Shown here in pieces: positions 1 through 12,400 of a DNA stretch of 64,000 bases (its first letter is position 1; each line of letters opens with the position of its first letter). The notes beneath the pieces are model-generated. The model was not told the origin of the DNA, did no database searches, and saw only the letters and a list, made by a program, of their open reading frames with translations. The stretch covers positions 1-64,000 of the forward strand of contig JACCGJ010013241.1 of NCBI GenBank assembly GCA_013407085.1, read 5' to 3'. Both the position numbers and the translations under genes were made by a program. Source of the DNA: Atriophallophorus winterbourni (Eukaryota; Platyhelminthes; Trematoda; Plagiorchiida; Microphallidae).

Positions 1-800
1 TATCATCCACTGCCACTGATCGTGCATGTTGTCAGACTTAAGACCAAGGCCTGTGTCATTCATAATAGTAGTTTTAAGTTGTTGAAAGTCAATTTTTGTA
101 ATCAACTTGAGTATGTCACTTGTTCTGATTACCTGACAAATATAATCAAACGTATTAACTAAGTGGTCACAGTCACATTGAAGCTTCATAAGTGAGACTT
201 TCAATCACGTGCTCTTCATTTGTCAGTATTATGTCCAAGATAGACGGCGTATCAATACCACAAAATCGGGTATTGTTGAAAATATGGTTGTAGATTGGAA
301 TTTCCTCCAGCAACTGTTGAAATAAACTATTTAAGGAATTTTCTGGATGAACTGAATTTCCATTAAATTTCGGCAGATTAATGTCTCCGATCAGTAAAAG
401 TCTGCCGCGGTATCTGACAGTCGCTCAGCGTATATTTGCAAGTAATGCTGAATTCTAGGATTCGTCGGCTGAGGGCGAACGGTAAATCACACCCACTAGG
501 CATTTTTCCCAAGCTGTTACATTCAGCGAACAACAAAATGTTTCTTGCAGTTGTAAATCATCATCAGTGATCTCTTGGTAGAGCAGTCTCCGAAAGTGGT
601 AAAGCGCAAAACCACCTCCTCGAGTCAGGCGATCACGACGAAGTAGAGACATACCTTCAATGGCAACTTCATTTTCTGTTACAGTTGGATGAAACCATGT
701 CTTAGTTACAGCAATCACGTCTGGCGAGTGTGTGGTAGTTAGTTCAGGCAATTCCTGTAGTTTGTTTGTCAAGCATTGGCATTCGTATACAAAAATTTGA
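1..800 (-). mobile_element. CR1-like LINE, ORF2 endonuclease start (partial, runs off window)
   Basis: Reading leftwards from about 790, the minus strand encodes the start of an APE-type endonuclease (positions 772-455, with phrases such as VIAVTKTWFHPTVTENEV and CLVGVIYRSPSADE). After a stop the homology continues to about 110 in other frames (LLIGDINLPKFNGN-like, then FNNTRFCGIDTPSILDIILT-like). This is the usual N-terminal part of CR1/jockey-type ORF2. The reverse transcriptase would lie beyond the left edge. Frames are broken, so the copy is dead. Confidence 0.75.
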
Positions 801-826
801 CATGCGATGTTGACAGCAAAGATGGT

Positions 827-2150
827 TCATAAGATTATTAGGACGCCTCGGGTTGAGTCGTTGGTTAGATAATTTTCTTCGCCGACTTCAGTTGAGTTGG
901 CCGAATTCCGTTTTTTACCAGGTTCATATTTTTCACTCTGTTCAGTATTTAGACTTTCAGCGTCATCCGTGTTATCAGTGGTTTTGAGGGATAATTTTAA
1001 TTTTAATCTCTCGAAGCAATTTGTATCAAACTTGCTTCGAAATTTTAAGAAGGGCATCAGTCATTCTGCCTGTCAGTAGTGTCAGTTTTAAAGGGCGAAG
1101 AGCTCTACCTTCGTATTTCGGTGATGTCGGGATCATAAAGGTATTGATAACAGTCGTCTTATTCGTTTGGATAGCGTAACTTATAAATTTCCATTGTTGC
1201 ATATCGTGGTTGAAGTTACACTTTGTATCTGGACTATCAGCAGCTTCAGGGACATTCAGGATTATTGGACTACGACTGACGAGGTCGTTTACTTTCCCAA
1301 TGTTCTTATTTACAGCCGATTTTGTCCGTTCTGACTAGGGTATATCAACGAAAATACGTGGTGTTTTTTTCACGGTCTCGTAACAAGTATGCAGATGAAG
1401 GTATCCAACTCTTTGGTGTCTTGCAGTAATCTTTTGCAATATTTTATGGCACTAGTAGTGTTTAAGGATGAATTTGAGTGTTTCGGATCCTTTGTTGTCG
1501 GTTTTACCAATAGTTTTATTGATTTTCTCATTTGGGCCAGCTGGTTTTCCAGGTGGGTCACTATACTCTCCATATGATTAGGGTCTTTCCTTACAGTCAA
1601 ATCTTTAGTGTTATGGCGGACGTCTTCATTCGGTTGTCGACATTTTGTACTAACGAAACAAACGGATGGGTGTTTCTCATCGTTAAAAAGCCTCACACAA
1701 TCGTCAGTTGAATTCTCGTCACATAACGCGTGTTAGTGAGACCCGCAAAAATTACATTTAACCAAAACATTATCAACGCTTACCGGAGTTAAATACGTGA
1801 TGCAGAGGTCACGACTATTCCGTGTCGTCATCGCGGTCACAGCTAGATCCATTTTTTTCTTGGCCTGGGCAGTGAATCTAGTGAGACGTTCGCACATGTT
1901 TGTGTGTTTTATAGGGCTCGCTGGATGATCGATAATGGGTGTTTTGTCCATTGAGTGAATTGACTGAGTTCGTTGGCGAGATTTCGGCATTGAACAGTTA
2001 ATCCGCGATAATTCGTGAACCACAGAAAATAGAACATGGAATAAGGTATCAAGACTTGTAGCTCAATGTGGTCTTGCAATGATTGCAATATCCGTTGGTT
2101 AGCCAGTGCTGGGAAATAATTTGTGCGCGTGAACAAAATGTTATTTCCCC
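827..2150 (-). mobile_element. Probable ORF1 region of the same CR1-like LINE
   Basis: Several minus-strand open stretches (1057-827, 1696-1370, 2023-1733) lie directly upstream of the endonuclease region. They are broken by stops and frameshifts. One ends in VKCNFCGSH, which resembles the start of a zinc knuckle, and another carries a heptad-like stretch (HLENQLAQMRKSIKLL). The position and a zinc-knuckle-like end fit ORF1 of a CR1-type LINE. No single intact reading frame is visible, so the assignment rests on context. Confidence 0.5.
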
Positions 2151-3062
2151 GTCAAACTGGTAACTTTGCTGTAACCTGACTCACACGAACAAAAAGAATG
2201 AAATCTCATAGATATCGCTGAGTGATACTCGGGATTCTTTAAATGGTATAAATCCGTGCAGATGCAACAAAGATATGATCAAAATTGTAAGAGCGACGAA
2301 AAATACGTCCGCACACTAGCGTGAGACTCAGTAGTTTATGTGAAACTTAGTAGTTTGGTTATTACCATGTATTTATGAGATCGGTGCAGTGGACAATTGT
2401 TCGGACTGCGCGTATTAAACTGTATGTAAATGTCTCGTGGCATATGTGTAATGATGGCCTACATTCTAGAGTCTATCGAATAGTGATATTTTCAATTATT
2501 TATTGTGCTTTGTGCAAATCCTGAGTGATGTTCAGATATTTTTTGAAACTTTCGCAATAATTAGTTAAATATTCATCAATTTTAAAACACACTACAGTTA
2601 TTAATTTTATGTTGCGCACCATTTCATTGCACCATTTCATTCTGGACACATGATTAGCTCGTTAGCCACTTACTGTCATGTGCAAACTGAACTGTACTGA
2701 ACTTTATAATATTTCAAAACTGAGTAGATGATCACGAATATAATAAAATGAGCATTTCATTGACGTTAATGGATGTAATACAGAAAAGTGCACATCATTT
2801 TGCTCAAACATCATCCTTGCCAAATAAATTGGTCCACTACAAAATGTTTGGGGAGAAAATGAGAACGAATGCTCTAAAATACTATTGAAAACATTGAGTG
2901 ATACATTGAACTCCCAAGAACCATTTTTTCATGTTCTTTGGTTATCATAAAACGGTTTCCGGAATTTTTTGTTTTACGTCACCGCTGTATAACCTTATTC
3001 TGTGTATATTCGAGGCGCCTTATTCACCGATGATGAATTAACTCACCCAACGTTGACTTGAG
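2151..3062. other. Upstream flank of ULK4, no gene seen
   Basis: AT-rich non-coding sequence with no open frame of note and no recognised repeat. It should contain the ULK4 5' UTR and promoter, but no TATA box or initiator can be singled out. Confidence 0.5.
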
Positions 3063-3444
3063 ATGGAAAATTACCTGCTGTATGACGAAATCTGTAAAGC
3101 CAGCGGGCAAACTATTCATAAAGCGAGAAGAAAAGCAACCATCAAGTATTTGGCAATTAGTTGCGCTGAACGCTACAAACGACGTTTAATATCTAATCAC
3201 GTTCGATTTGTTAGTGTTTTAAAGCATCCGAATATACTTCAATTTTATGAGTGGTATGAAACTGGCAATCATCTTTGGATTGTGATGGAGCTTTGTACTG
3301 GTGGAAGTCTTGAGCAAGTTGTTAAAGAAGATGGCCATCTTCCTGAAAATGTTGTACGTAAATTTGGTTCGGATATAATACGTGGTCTTGAATATATTCA
3401 CTCAAGAGGTGTGTTGTTTAATGAAATGAAGCCGTCGAGAGTAT
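3063..3444 (+). CDS. ULK4: ULK4 exon 1: start codon and N-lobe of pseudokinase
   Basis: Encodes residues 1-127. The Gly-rich loop is degenerate (EICKASGQTIHK) and the VAIK lysine is absent (YLAISCAERYKRR). The region corresponding to the catalytic loop reads LFNEMKPSR, so the HRD aspartate is missing, as in human ULK4 (CDIS). The donor is uncertain: only GT at 3445 keeps frame with exon 2, giving a 40 nt intron; a better-looking GTATGT at 3441 is out of frame. Confidence 0.85.
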
Positions 3445-6400
3445 GTCGATAATATTCTTATTGATGTATTAAAGTTTCTTTTAGATGGTGGTGGCAATGT
3501 TAAACTGTTCGATTTTTCTTTGGCTCATTTAAAAAATGAGACATTAGAGGAGGCTCTTTCTAGATTTGACGACAAAGAAGAATGTGAACAATCTTATGAA
3601 GAAATTGATGAAAATGTCTCGGTATATGGTGCTCCTGAATATGTCAACTTTAACGTTGTCTCTACAATGTCTGATTACTGGGGCCTTGGCTGTCTGCTTC
3701 ACCTAATGGTATGCGGTTTCCCACCTTTCGATGGCAACATTACTCAAGTAAGTACATACAATTTATTCAAATATTCTTTATATGGGTACAATAAGATAAT
3801 ATTCTTGAAGAATCTGTTATATATATTACCAATTTTATGCATAAATTTATACTGAATAAAGTTGCACGGACATGAAATGCTTTAAAACTGCTATGGACAG
3901 AAAACTTTTCTGAATGATAACTTTTGTATAATTTTTATGCTCTTTATTTCCACTACGCAAAATGTAGGTTGCTTTTTCCTTGTTTTTTTACTGCTTTATC
4001 TAACTGTCCGTTGAACCGTTCTACAAAATGTTTCTTCCACATCATGTTGCTTGATTCATGCAAAGCTTTGGCGCAAGATAAACTCCACAGACGACACGCA
4101 GAACCTGCAACGGGATCTCGATATGATTCACACTTGGTCCCTAGACAACGAAATGCCCCTGAATGCTTGGAAATGCAGCCTATTGTCTCTGAACAGCAAG
4201 TCCAGCAAAGAATATTATCTTGGTCGCACTGTTATTAAACCCGTCTCCTTCGAAAAAGATTTGGGTGTGATTATCGAATCAGACTTAGGAAACTCAATGC
4301 AATGTCGACTGGCTGCCTGCAAAGCTGAAAACAACTTGGGTCTCCTTAGAAGAGTCCTAGGTTCGTTTGACCCCAATATTGCCTGCAAATTGATTTCAAC
4401 GTACATCCGTCCTCATGTTGAATATGCTATACCGGCATGGGATCCTTGGTTGAAAAAAGATATTCTGCTATTAGAAACTCCACAGCGCAGAGCGACAAAA
4501 CTCGTCCTGGGACTATCAAATTATCCATACGAAACGCGACTTAAATTATTGAATTTGCATTCGGCTGAATACAGACGGAAACGAGGAGCACTTATATTCA
4601 TTTGGACAGTGCTTAATCAAACAAATCATCCTTGCGGTCATTTGTTTCATCTTTCCCATAACACACATCTGCGAGGTCACCAATTAAAACTTTACCAACA
4701 GCATAGCAGGTTGAACTGCCGCAAATATGCATTTTCCGTTCGCAATGTGCAACTGTGGAACAGTTTACCTACTCATGTGGTACAATCTGGAACTGTTGAA
4801 GTTTTCAAAAAATCACTAGATATCCACATGGACAAGTATGTTTTCTATGTTTGACAACGGATGTGCAATCGTGCAGCATTTCTATGTTGTGCGACTAACA
4901 TCGTGCTAAATTGATTGGCCAACGGTAGTGAGCTGCATGCTGAAACAGGCTGGAGTCTCACTACCATTTGCTGTTTTTCTTCTTCATATCTGTCTAGGCC
5001 TGAGCAACCTGACAGTATCGTATCCCACGTGCAGTCTCTGACTGTACGGCACTTTGCCTGGATCAGGCTTGTGATTTCATAATAATATAATAACAATATT
5101 TTGATTTTTTTTACCATCCGATCCGATGTACATTTTTGTGGGTCTTGTAAAGCATAGCTTTTTACCTGCATATAATCTATGAATAAATCATCAACGTATG
5201 AAATAGAGATGTTATTCAAATTTGAGCTTCTAAGTTATCGTTTCATGATATCGAACATTTCCTTTTATCATTGTTGTAAAATTAAAAAAGGTTCTCTATT
5301 ACTGAAAGCCCGCAATAATTTGGAGCAGAGCATAATTTGCCGATCATTACAGATCATCAGCGCATGACATTTTCGCCTTTGATTAGAATTTTTTGTTAAA
5401 CTATCAATTCACCATAAATTCGTATTGCATTCAGCTGCTGGAAGGGTCCGATACTGAATACGTTGTTCCAACGCTGGCTCATACGACGATTTCTCCTGCT
5501 TTGGGTTCCCTTCTAAAATCTCTTCTTGTAAAATCTCCAAAACATCGTATTTCGGTCACAGAAGTTTTAAAACACGAATTCTGGAACAATGAGCTGAGAA
5601 ATCTTGATTCTTCGTATGCTACCGAATCACATCGAACTACAAGAGAAACTTCTTCAACTCAGCAGGTATGAGCTAAATATAATCGATACAGATAAAATAA
5701 TATTATGTTTAATAAATTATTTCGTTATCCCATTGTTTAATTACTGTCTGTCCTTCCCATCTAAGTTATTTCCGTGTTCTCCATATGCTGTAACGTTTCA
5801 TGATTACATTTTTAAAAATGATTATTTCAGTAAATTCGATCCAAAGTTTTCGAATAAGAGAAGAAATCAAGTTTAAGTGCACATGCTAATCTTCAAATGT
5901 ATGTTTCATATACCAACATGATGAAGTCGCAATCCAACTTCAAATCTATCCTAGGCCAATATATTTTTCATGCGTAAAAAAATATAGGAAATTAGCAGAA
6001 AACCCCATTGTGTACCTGTTCATTACAGCTCTTGTTCATAAACAGTAAGATTTTATTAATCTAGCTCAACACTCGGGCTATTATATTGTTAACTATAGCG
6101 GATAATTCCGCTATGTAGCTGACCTATTGTCTCCTTAAATCAATCATGTGCTCTGCTGCAATGTCTTATCTGGCTACATTGAGCTATAGGTTCTACGAAA
6201 ATCATGATGGTTGATAACAGTTTCCAAACTAATAAGGGAGTTGTGTAGTCATTGATTTCGTTAAAACATATCGGTTATGGGTTTGTGTATATTTTGAAGA
6301 ACCTCTGAACGTCTTGTGTTAATTTTTTGTATAGTATACACTATATTGCATTCTATATTTTGTGTATACTATATAAAATACCACAAGATTTATTTACCTT

Positions 6401-9400
6401 TTTAATGGTTCGAAACTGTTCAGGTTCTTTGGAGCCTTTGTAGTGAAGCCCTTTAATTTTGTCGATGTACTATTTCTTGAAAGTGTTTTCTATTATTATC
6501 TGACATCAAACTTCTATAATCAACTAAGCTATCTCAATCCAAAATTGAATGTGGTTCATATCGCTCGTTTATGCATTCCAATAAATAACATTTGATAACC
6601 GTCCGTCATTATTCTCGCATGTTGCTGAAAAAAATAAATGGCACCAGAATTTCTATTAAACTTTTGATTTTCCGGACTATTGGTCTGTTTTTCAATTTTC
6701 AAATACTCTCAAGCGATAAAAATGATAATTTTGAATATATCACCTACAAACTGTTTTTAATCGATGTTGTGACGAGCTGAACACTGTAGACAGAGTTTTC
6801 CAAAATACATTTTTTGAATGATTAGTATTTTTTTGACGTGAGTCAGAAAATTAATAAAGTTTCCTGAAACAAATTTTCACTTGCCTTGCCAAACGTGTTC
6901 CTTGCATCCTCCAATTCAGTTTAGTATTTACTCACTTAAATGAAATGATTAACGCACTCACAACGCCAGAGTTCCAGATTTTTCAAATTTGAATTAATTA
7001 TATACAACCGATTTGCTGTGTTACATAGGCTTTCAAGATGCCAACGACTGTAAAAATACTTTACAGTTCAAATAACCTGATTTTCTGATTTGAATAAGGA
7101 GAACAATCAGTTTCATTAATATTCATAGAATTATTTAATTAATTTTTTACAGAAAACGTGTTAGTCTATAGGCCTCTAATACTGCTATTGATTCTGAGGT
7201 TTGGGGGCGAACCGGAATAACTTCGATTGATTTCTGAATTTAAAATGGTAAAAATAAAAATGTTCGGTTCCACACTAATGGCTCAACAAAGACTTTTTCT
7301 AAATGTTTTTGTTACAATATTTGTGTTCAAACTGTTGCCTTTCCATCGCCATTTCGATTATATCTTTCACATTGCTGTCAGTGAAGTTTATAGACAACTT
7401 ATATTAATGTTATCGCATTTCGGGAATAATTATTTTGTTACCAGTTTTTGGTTGCGTGTTACATTAACCATTGTAATTTGCAAGGAAATCACTGAACTCA
7501 CGTCGTTGTACTATATCTTAAAATTTAACTAATCGTTCGGTTAAATTGAGGTACTATAGACTAGTATGCCTTCGTTCCTTTTTTCTACACTCTCCGATGA
7601 TTACACTCCCTGTCCAGATTAATTGTTCTCGAATTTCTGGTCAATAACACGCATCAAACAAGGGATATCCGATTAGTCACTTAATATGTATATATGTATT
7701 GTATGTAATAAACCACAAGCCTGATTCAGACAAAGTGCCGCACAGTCAAAGACAGCACGTGGTCTAAGATAATTTCAAGATCTGTCTTGGCCTGGGCAAA
7801 CTGACAGTCACTTAATTTGCTGTATATACGTCTTCGTTGAAGTATAGCTTCAGTAAACATCTATCTTGAACCTGACTTTGTACCAGGAGACTAAAGCACG
7901 CGACACGTTTTCTGATGAGCACACTAGATACCATCGTAATAGAGCTAGGAAACCATTCATAGCCAGAACTTTTGTTGCTACCTAATAACTGATGTACCTC
8001 CATGTGATGCTGGATACAGGTAAAGTTCTGCTTGATAGTAGACTGCTGGTGTGCTAAGATAATGTCAAGATCTTTAGGCCTAAACAAATAAGGTATAAGG
8101 AAAATGACAGTGATACTCTAGTGTGATTCATCATGCTACTGAGTTCCTTTTGCAATCGATTTAACACGTGTTAACTTGTGCTGTCCAGAAATAATTCACG
8201 TTTGCGATTTATGTAACGAAAACTTAAGACCAATATGCTTATTGTAGCCTTTAATGCATTGCGAATCATGCCCTAATTTTGTTTGCTATGCAATACCTAA
8301 ACTTGACACGAATAATGAAAGTCAGAAACTTTACAATTTACCTAGTTTTTATGTTTTCCTCTGAATGTTTCTAGCATAGGGTTGAGTCTAACTTACAGTG
8401 ACCTTGTAATCAGCTAGATTGTGAAAATCTGAGATGGCTGTTAACAGTTTCAATCTATCTGCACTGTTCTTCACTAATTGTGAAATACAATATCGATGTT
8501 GATGAATACTATATCATCGCTGGCTCCTAAAGAAAAACTGCAAGTAAAGACAAAGTGTGAGGCTGGTCTCGTACTATTTTCTTTGAAAAAGCGCACAAAT
8601 TCTGATATTTTGTTCATGTTTATATGCTTACCCGCATTCACATGTGCATTGTGTTCATTTTGTTGAACAGCTTGGCTTGTATAAGGTCATCCAACAGTGA
8701 CTAAAATGTTTAATCTGTTTTGAGCTGTTTTTGAGATACGTACTGTCTAAATGTTCTCAATGAATTTACCTTCATTTACTGCATTTCAACTACTAAACCT
8801 AATCTCTCTGTATGCATCCAATGATCGCAAACAGCTGAAAACGGATTATGATATGAAAGTGCAAGTGATGTGAGCAATCCAATACTAGTAAACCATTTTG
8901 GTTTGTAAGTAATCGTTATTGGTCTCGCTTTCAGGGTGCAAAGCTAGCAAGCACACTTTGGAATTCAGGTGATCGGAACGCTCATTTTGTAATTTTACTC
9001 CGGTAAAATGCAAGCGTGCTCAGCGTTAGTTTGTAACGATTAACCGATCGATACGACGAGATCGATAACCGCTATCTCTTGCACATGATTTTGTATACGA
9101 TGCGCTAGAATTCGATGTCACCGTTAACTAATTCTTGTGAAGATTAGAAATGAATGACAAATGGCAAACCTGTTTATCGTTTAATCGAATGCTTTGGGTT
9201 TACGGAAAGTTCGTGAAATAGTTCGCTCCCAACGAACCAAAGTTCTTCATCCCTGGAGTTACTGTAATAATTTTGTGCGCGTTGCATTTAACAGAAAATA
9301 TCTAGTGCTTTTGCTTTCTGCAAATTATCAATACTAATAATGTGTTCCTTCTTAATAGGTTATATCAATTGCGTTTAAATGCTCTAAAATGAAAATTGAT

Positions 9401-12400
9401 CAGTATTTCATACTTCGAAAAGATTGTGACCTTCTGAAATTAATAATGACACAAAATTCTGAGCTGAAATTTTATCGCCATCAAACGAGTCTGTAACCAA
9501 TAATAAAACGGGTCATTTGCGTGCTATTCGAATTATTTTGAATGTGATTACTTATTAGATCACCGTGGTTTGCTGTACGAACCCCTACTATTGTTTGAAA
9601 ACTGGTTTAACGTAATCTCACTGTATCAACTTATTGATAGCAAGCAGCCCCGAATTGTTATCATATCATTTTATTGGTGAATTTGAGGTGTTACGCCAGT
9701 AAAATTCAGTAAATTTTATTCTCTATTTTAGCAAGTGAAATCGCTCGAAAAATCAGCAATTTCAGATGGTTCTTATATCAATGGCGAACGGGCAAAGAGC
9801 AACGTTCCAGAATCACAAGATTTGACTACAGCAAGCCTTGCAAAGAATGTCCAGAACGAATCGGAGCCAAGCATCTTCACTGACTCGCCGTCACCTCACA
9901 TTCCTCAAAATGAAACCGCGAGTTTTTCGTTACACGCTAACCAAAATCCTGACCCGATATCAGCAGCCACTGTGCTATGTGGTCTTTCGGACGATACTGA
10001 AGGTTTAGATAATTCAGATGTTCACGGCAAAGAAGCGATACCATCCTCCAGGATGATTCAAAGTTATTATGGGAAGTCAAATTCAGGTGAGTTACTTTAT
10101 ACTCACGTGACTCGTATGACCTTGAAAAAGTGCTCTTGGCTGATGGGTGCAATCAGTAAAGCAACAGTGTGCTAGTTGGCGAAAAATACTTGAGCTCTTT
10201 GAATGTAATGCATTCATCACAAAATTTCTAACTATTCGGGGATCAAATTTGTAATGTACGCATTGTCGTAGCTCCGGTCTGCATGAAGTCGCCATGCTAC
10301 GTCGATAGCAGCCAACGGTAAGTCGTAGCCAAGTACTCGCTTCAGTTTGAAGCGCGAGCGTCCCTTCGTGTTTATGTCCTCGAACTTATTCATGAATGTT
10401 ATTGCGTTTTGCCGCAATGTCTCTGCTTCTAAACCATCCGTTCCTTTTTGCATGCGGAACACTTTCGATTTTCTCACCAGAGCTGCACAGTTTATCGGTT
10501 CGCTGTGGGTTGGCGATGATTGCGTTTTTTGGTAATTCCATTCAATTCAATTTTAATGGTCTTAAAAGCATATAGCTTTACAAAAAACTACAGAATAATA
10601 TGGCATCAACGAATAATATAACAAGCAAAAATGGGATTAGGTTGCTTGCTGAGCAGTTCAAGGGCCAGCACCGTGAACGTTATTTTGCATATATTATTTT
10701 CGTTACGGAATCATATTATTGTTTATCAACTGTTGAGTTATTGCATTAACTGTATTTTAGGTGCCCTTCAAACGGAACTTAGCTGTGCAGTGTTCTTGGT
10801 CCATGCATTTATCCAGAGAATCATCATTATTAAGCACAGCAATGGCAATTTCATAGTAATCAATTGTGTTACTTCATTCCATTGAGTGATGTACACGTTT
10901 TTATATCTACTGCTGTATGCTGGAATACTGTTTTGTTTTTCACTCTCACGTAAATAGTGTTACTGCTATTACTATTACTTCACTGTATGACGCCTCACAA
11001 AGCCTGATCCTATTCTCCTGGCCCAGTGATCACAAGTGCATCAAACACGATCGTAATCGTAGTGAACAATATCGTTCAGTTCTGTTATTTCATTAAAATT
11101 ACAAACTCATTGTATGTAGTTGTGATTGATCCCCAGAAGTGGTTGTATTCTAAATTGTCCGAGTGCTTAATCGTTCCAATAAATAGTTCGAGTGTATTTG
11201 CATTGTATCGATATCTTCGTTTCAATTAAAGCGCAATCGTCGGGAGGATCGCAACCTGACGTCAACGCAACTTCCGGTGCGAAAAAAGATGCCAAAACTC
11301 ATGATGAAGTTCTCTCGTCACAGGAAGCTCTCACTGAAATCCGTGCTGATCTTGCAATGGCCTACCCATGGGGTGATGATTCAAACCGGTTTCCAAACGA
11401 ACCTAAGCTACTCATTAATATGTGGAAGTATCTTCTGCGTTCAACCACGACGAAAGACGATGAACAGGACTGGAATACGCTTTCACCACTGGGAAATTGC
11501 TGGCGCCCTCGACCACTTAATGACTATTCTCGTTGGGTTCGCGTATCTCCTCCGTCTCAAATTCAAGGGCTGACGCAGGTTCTCAATGAAGCCAAATTAC
11601 GCTCAATTGCAAAAGAAGAATTGGAAAAGCATGTCTCTGAAGTAAGCTTTTTACAACCAAACATAATTAGTAATTTATACAAAATACAAGTTTATTAATT
11701 GGTTTCATGTATAATATTAGTACGGCACGTGGGGTGCTAAAGCAATCAACAACTAAACTGCACGTTCGAGCGGCTATGATTGTCAACCGGAAATTGTTTT
11801 TATATTTGAGCTTTGTTCATCGTGAGTTTAAGGCCACGTAATCGATGCTAAACCAGTGCGAAATTTCGTTCTGGTTCGAATCGCGTAAAGGTTGGTCGGT
11901 CGTGCAAACCTCATCCAACAGTGGCGTTTTCTTTCATTTGTATATGCTTAACCATCAAGCACCTTTAATCTAGTATACTCATTCATTCAATGCACTCTCG
12001 AATAACATTGGTATGGTGATTCTTTTCAATCTTCTGCGATAAAACACGTAAGTCATACAAAGCAACCGTTTTTCTACGCAAAATCGGTTCAGTTTTGTTG
12101 GCATTCATCAGAGTTTATATGCTTCAAAACAGTAGATGAATTCTAACAAACTTAGAAAATTTGAGAGCACAATAAAGGTGAAACTAGTACCCTGATTAGT
12201 TCAAAAAACGCGTGCTGTTAGTGTTTTTGAATACGGTTGTTCTGTCGAAGCACGTTCCATTGTATGCGCCCTTCAAAAACGCTGGAATTATTGGCCGACT
12301 TAACAATGTTTGCCTGTTTGTTGTTCAGTCGGTGTCTCTATTTCCAAAATCAGATTTTTTTCGAGCTGCCGCCTTAGTGCGAAACACTGCTTATCATTTG

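Larger units (their letters stand above)
3748..5434. other. ULK4 intron 2, hosting a CR1-like insertion
   Basis: Bounded by a GTAAGT donor and a GCATTCAG acceptor. It is largely filled by the CR1-like copy at 4040-5082. The remainder shows nothing recognisable. Confidence 0.8.

Noticed and set aside
10232..10477. Minus-strand 81-codon open frame in ULK4 intron 4
   Set aside because: No splice context or homology that I recognise; could be repeat-derived.
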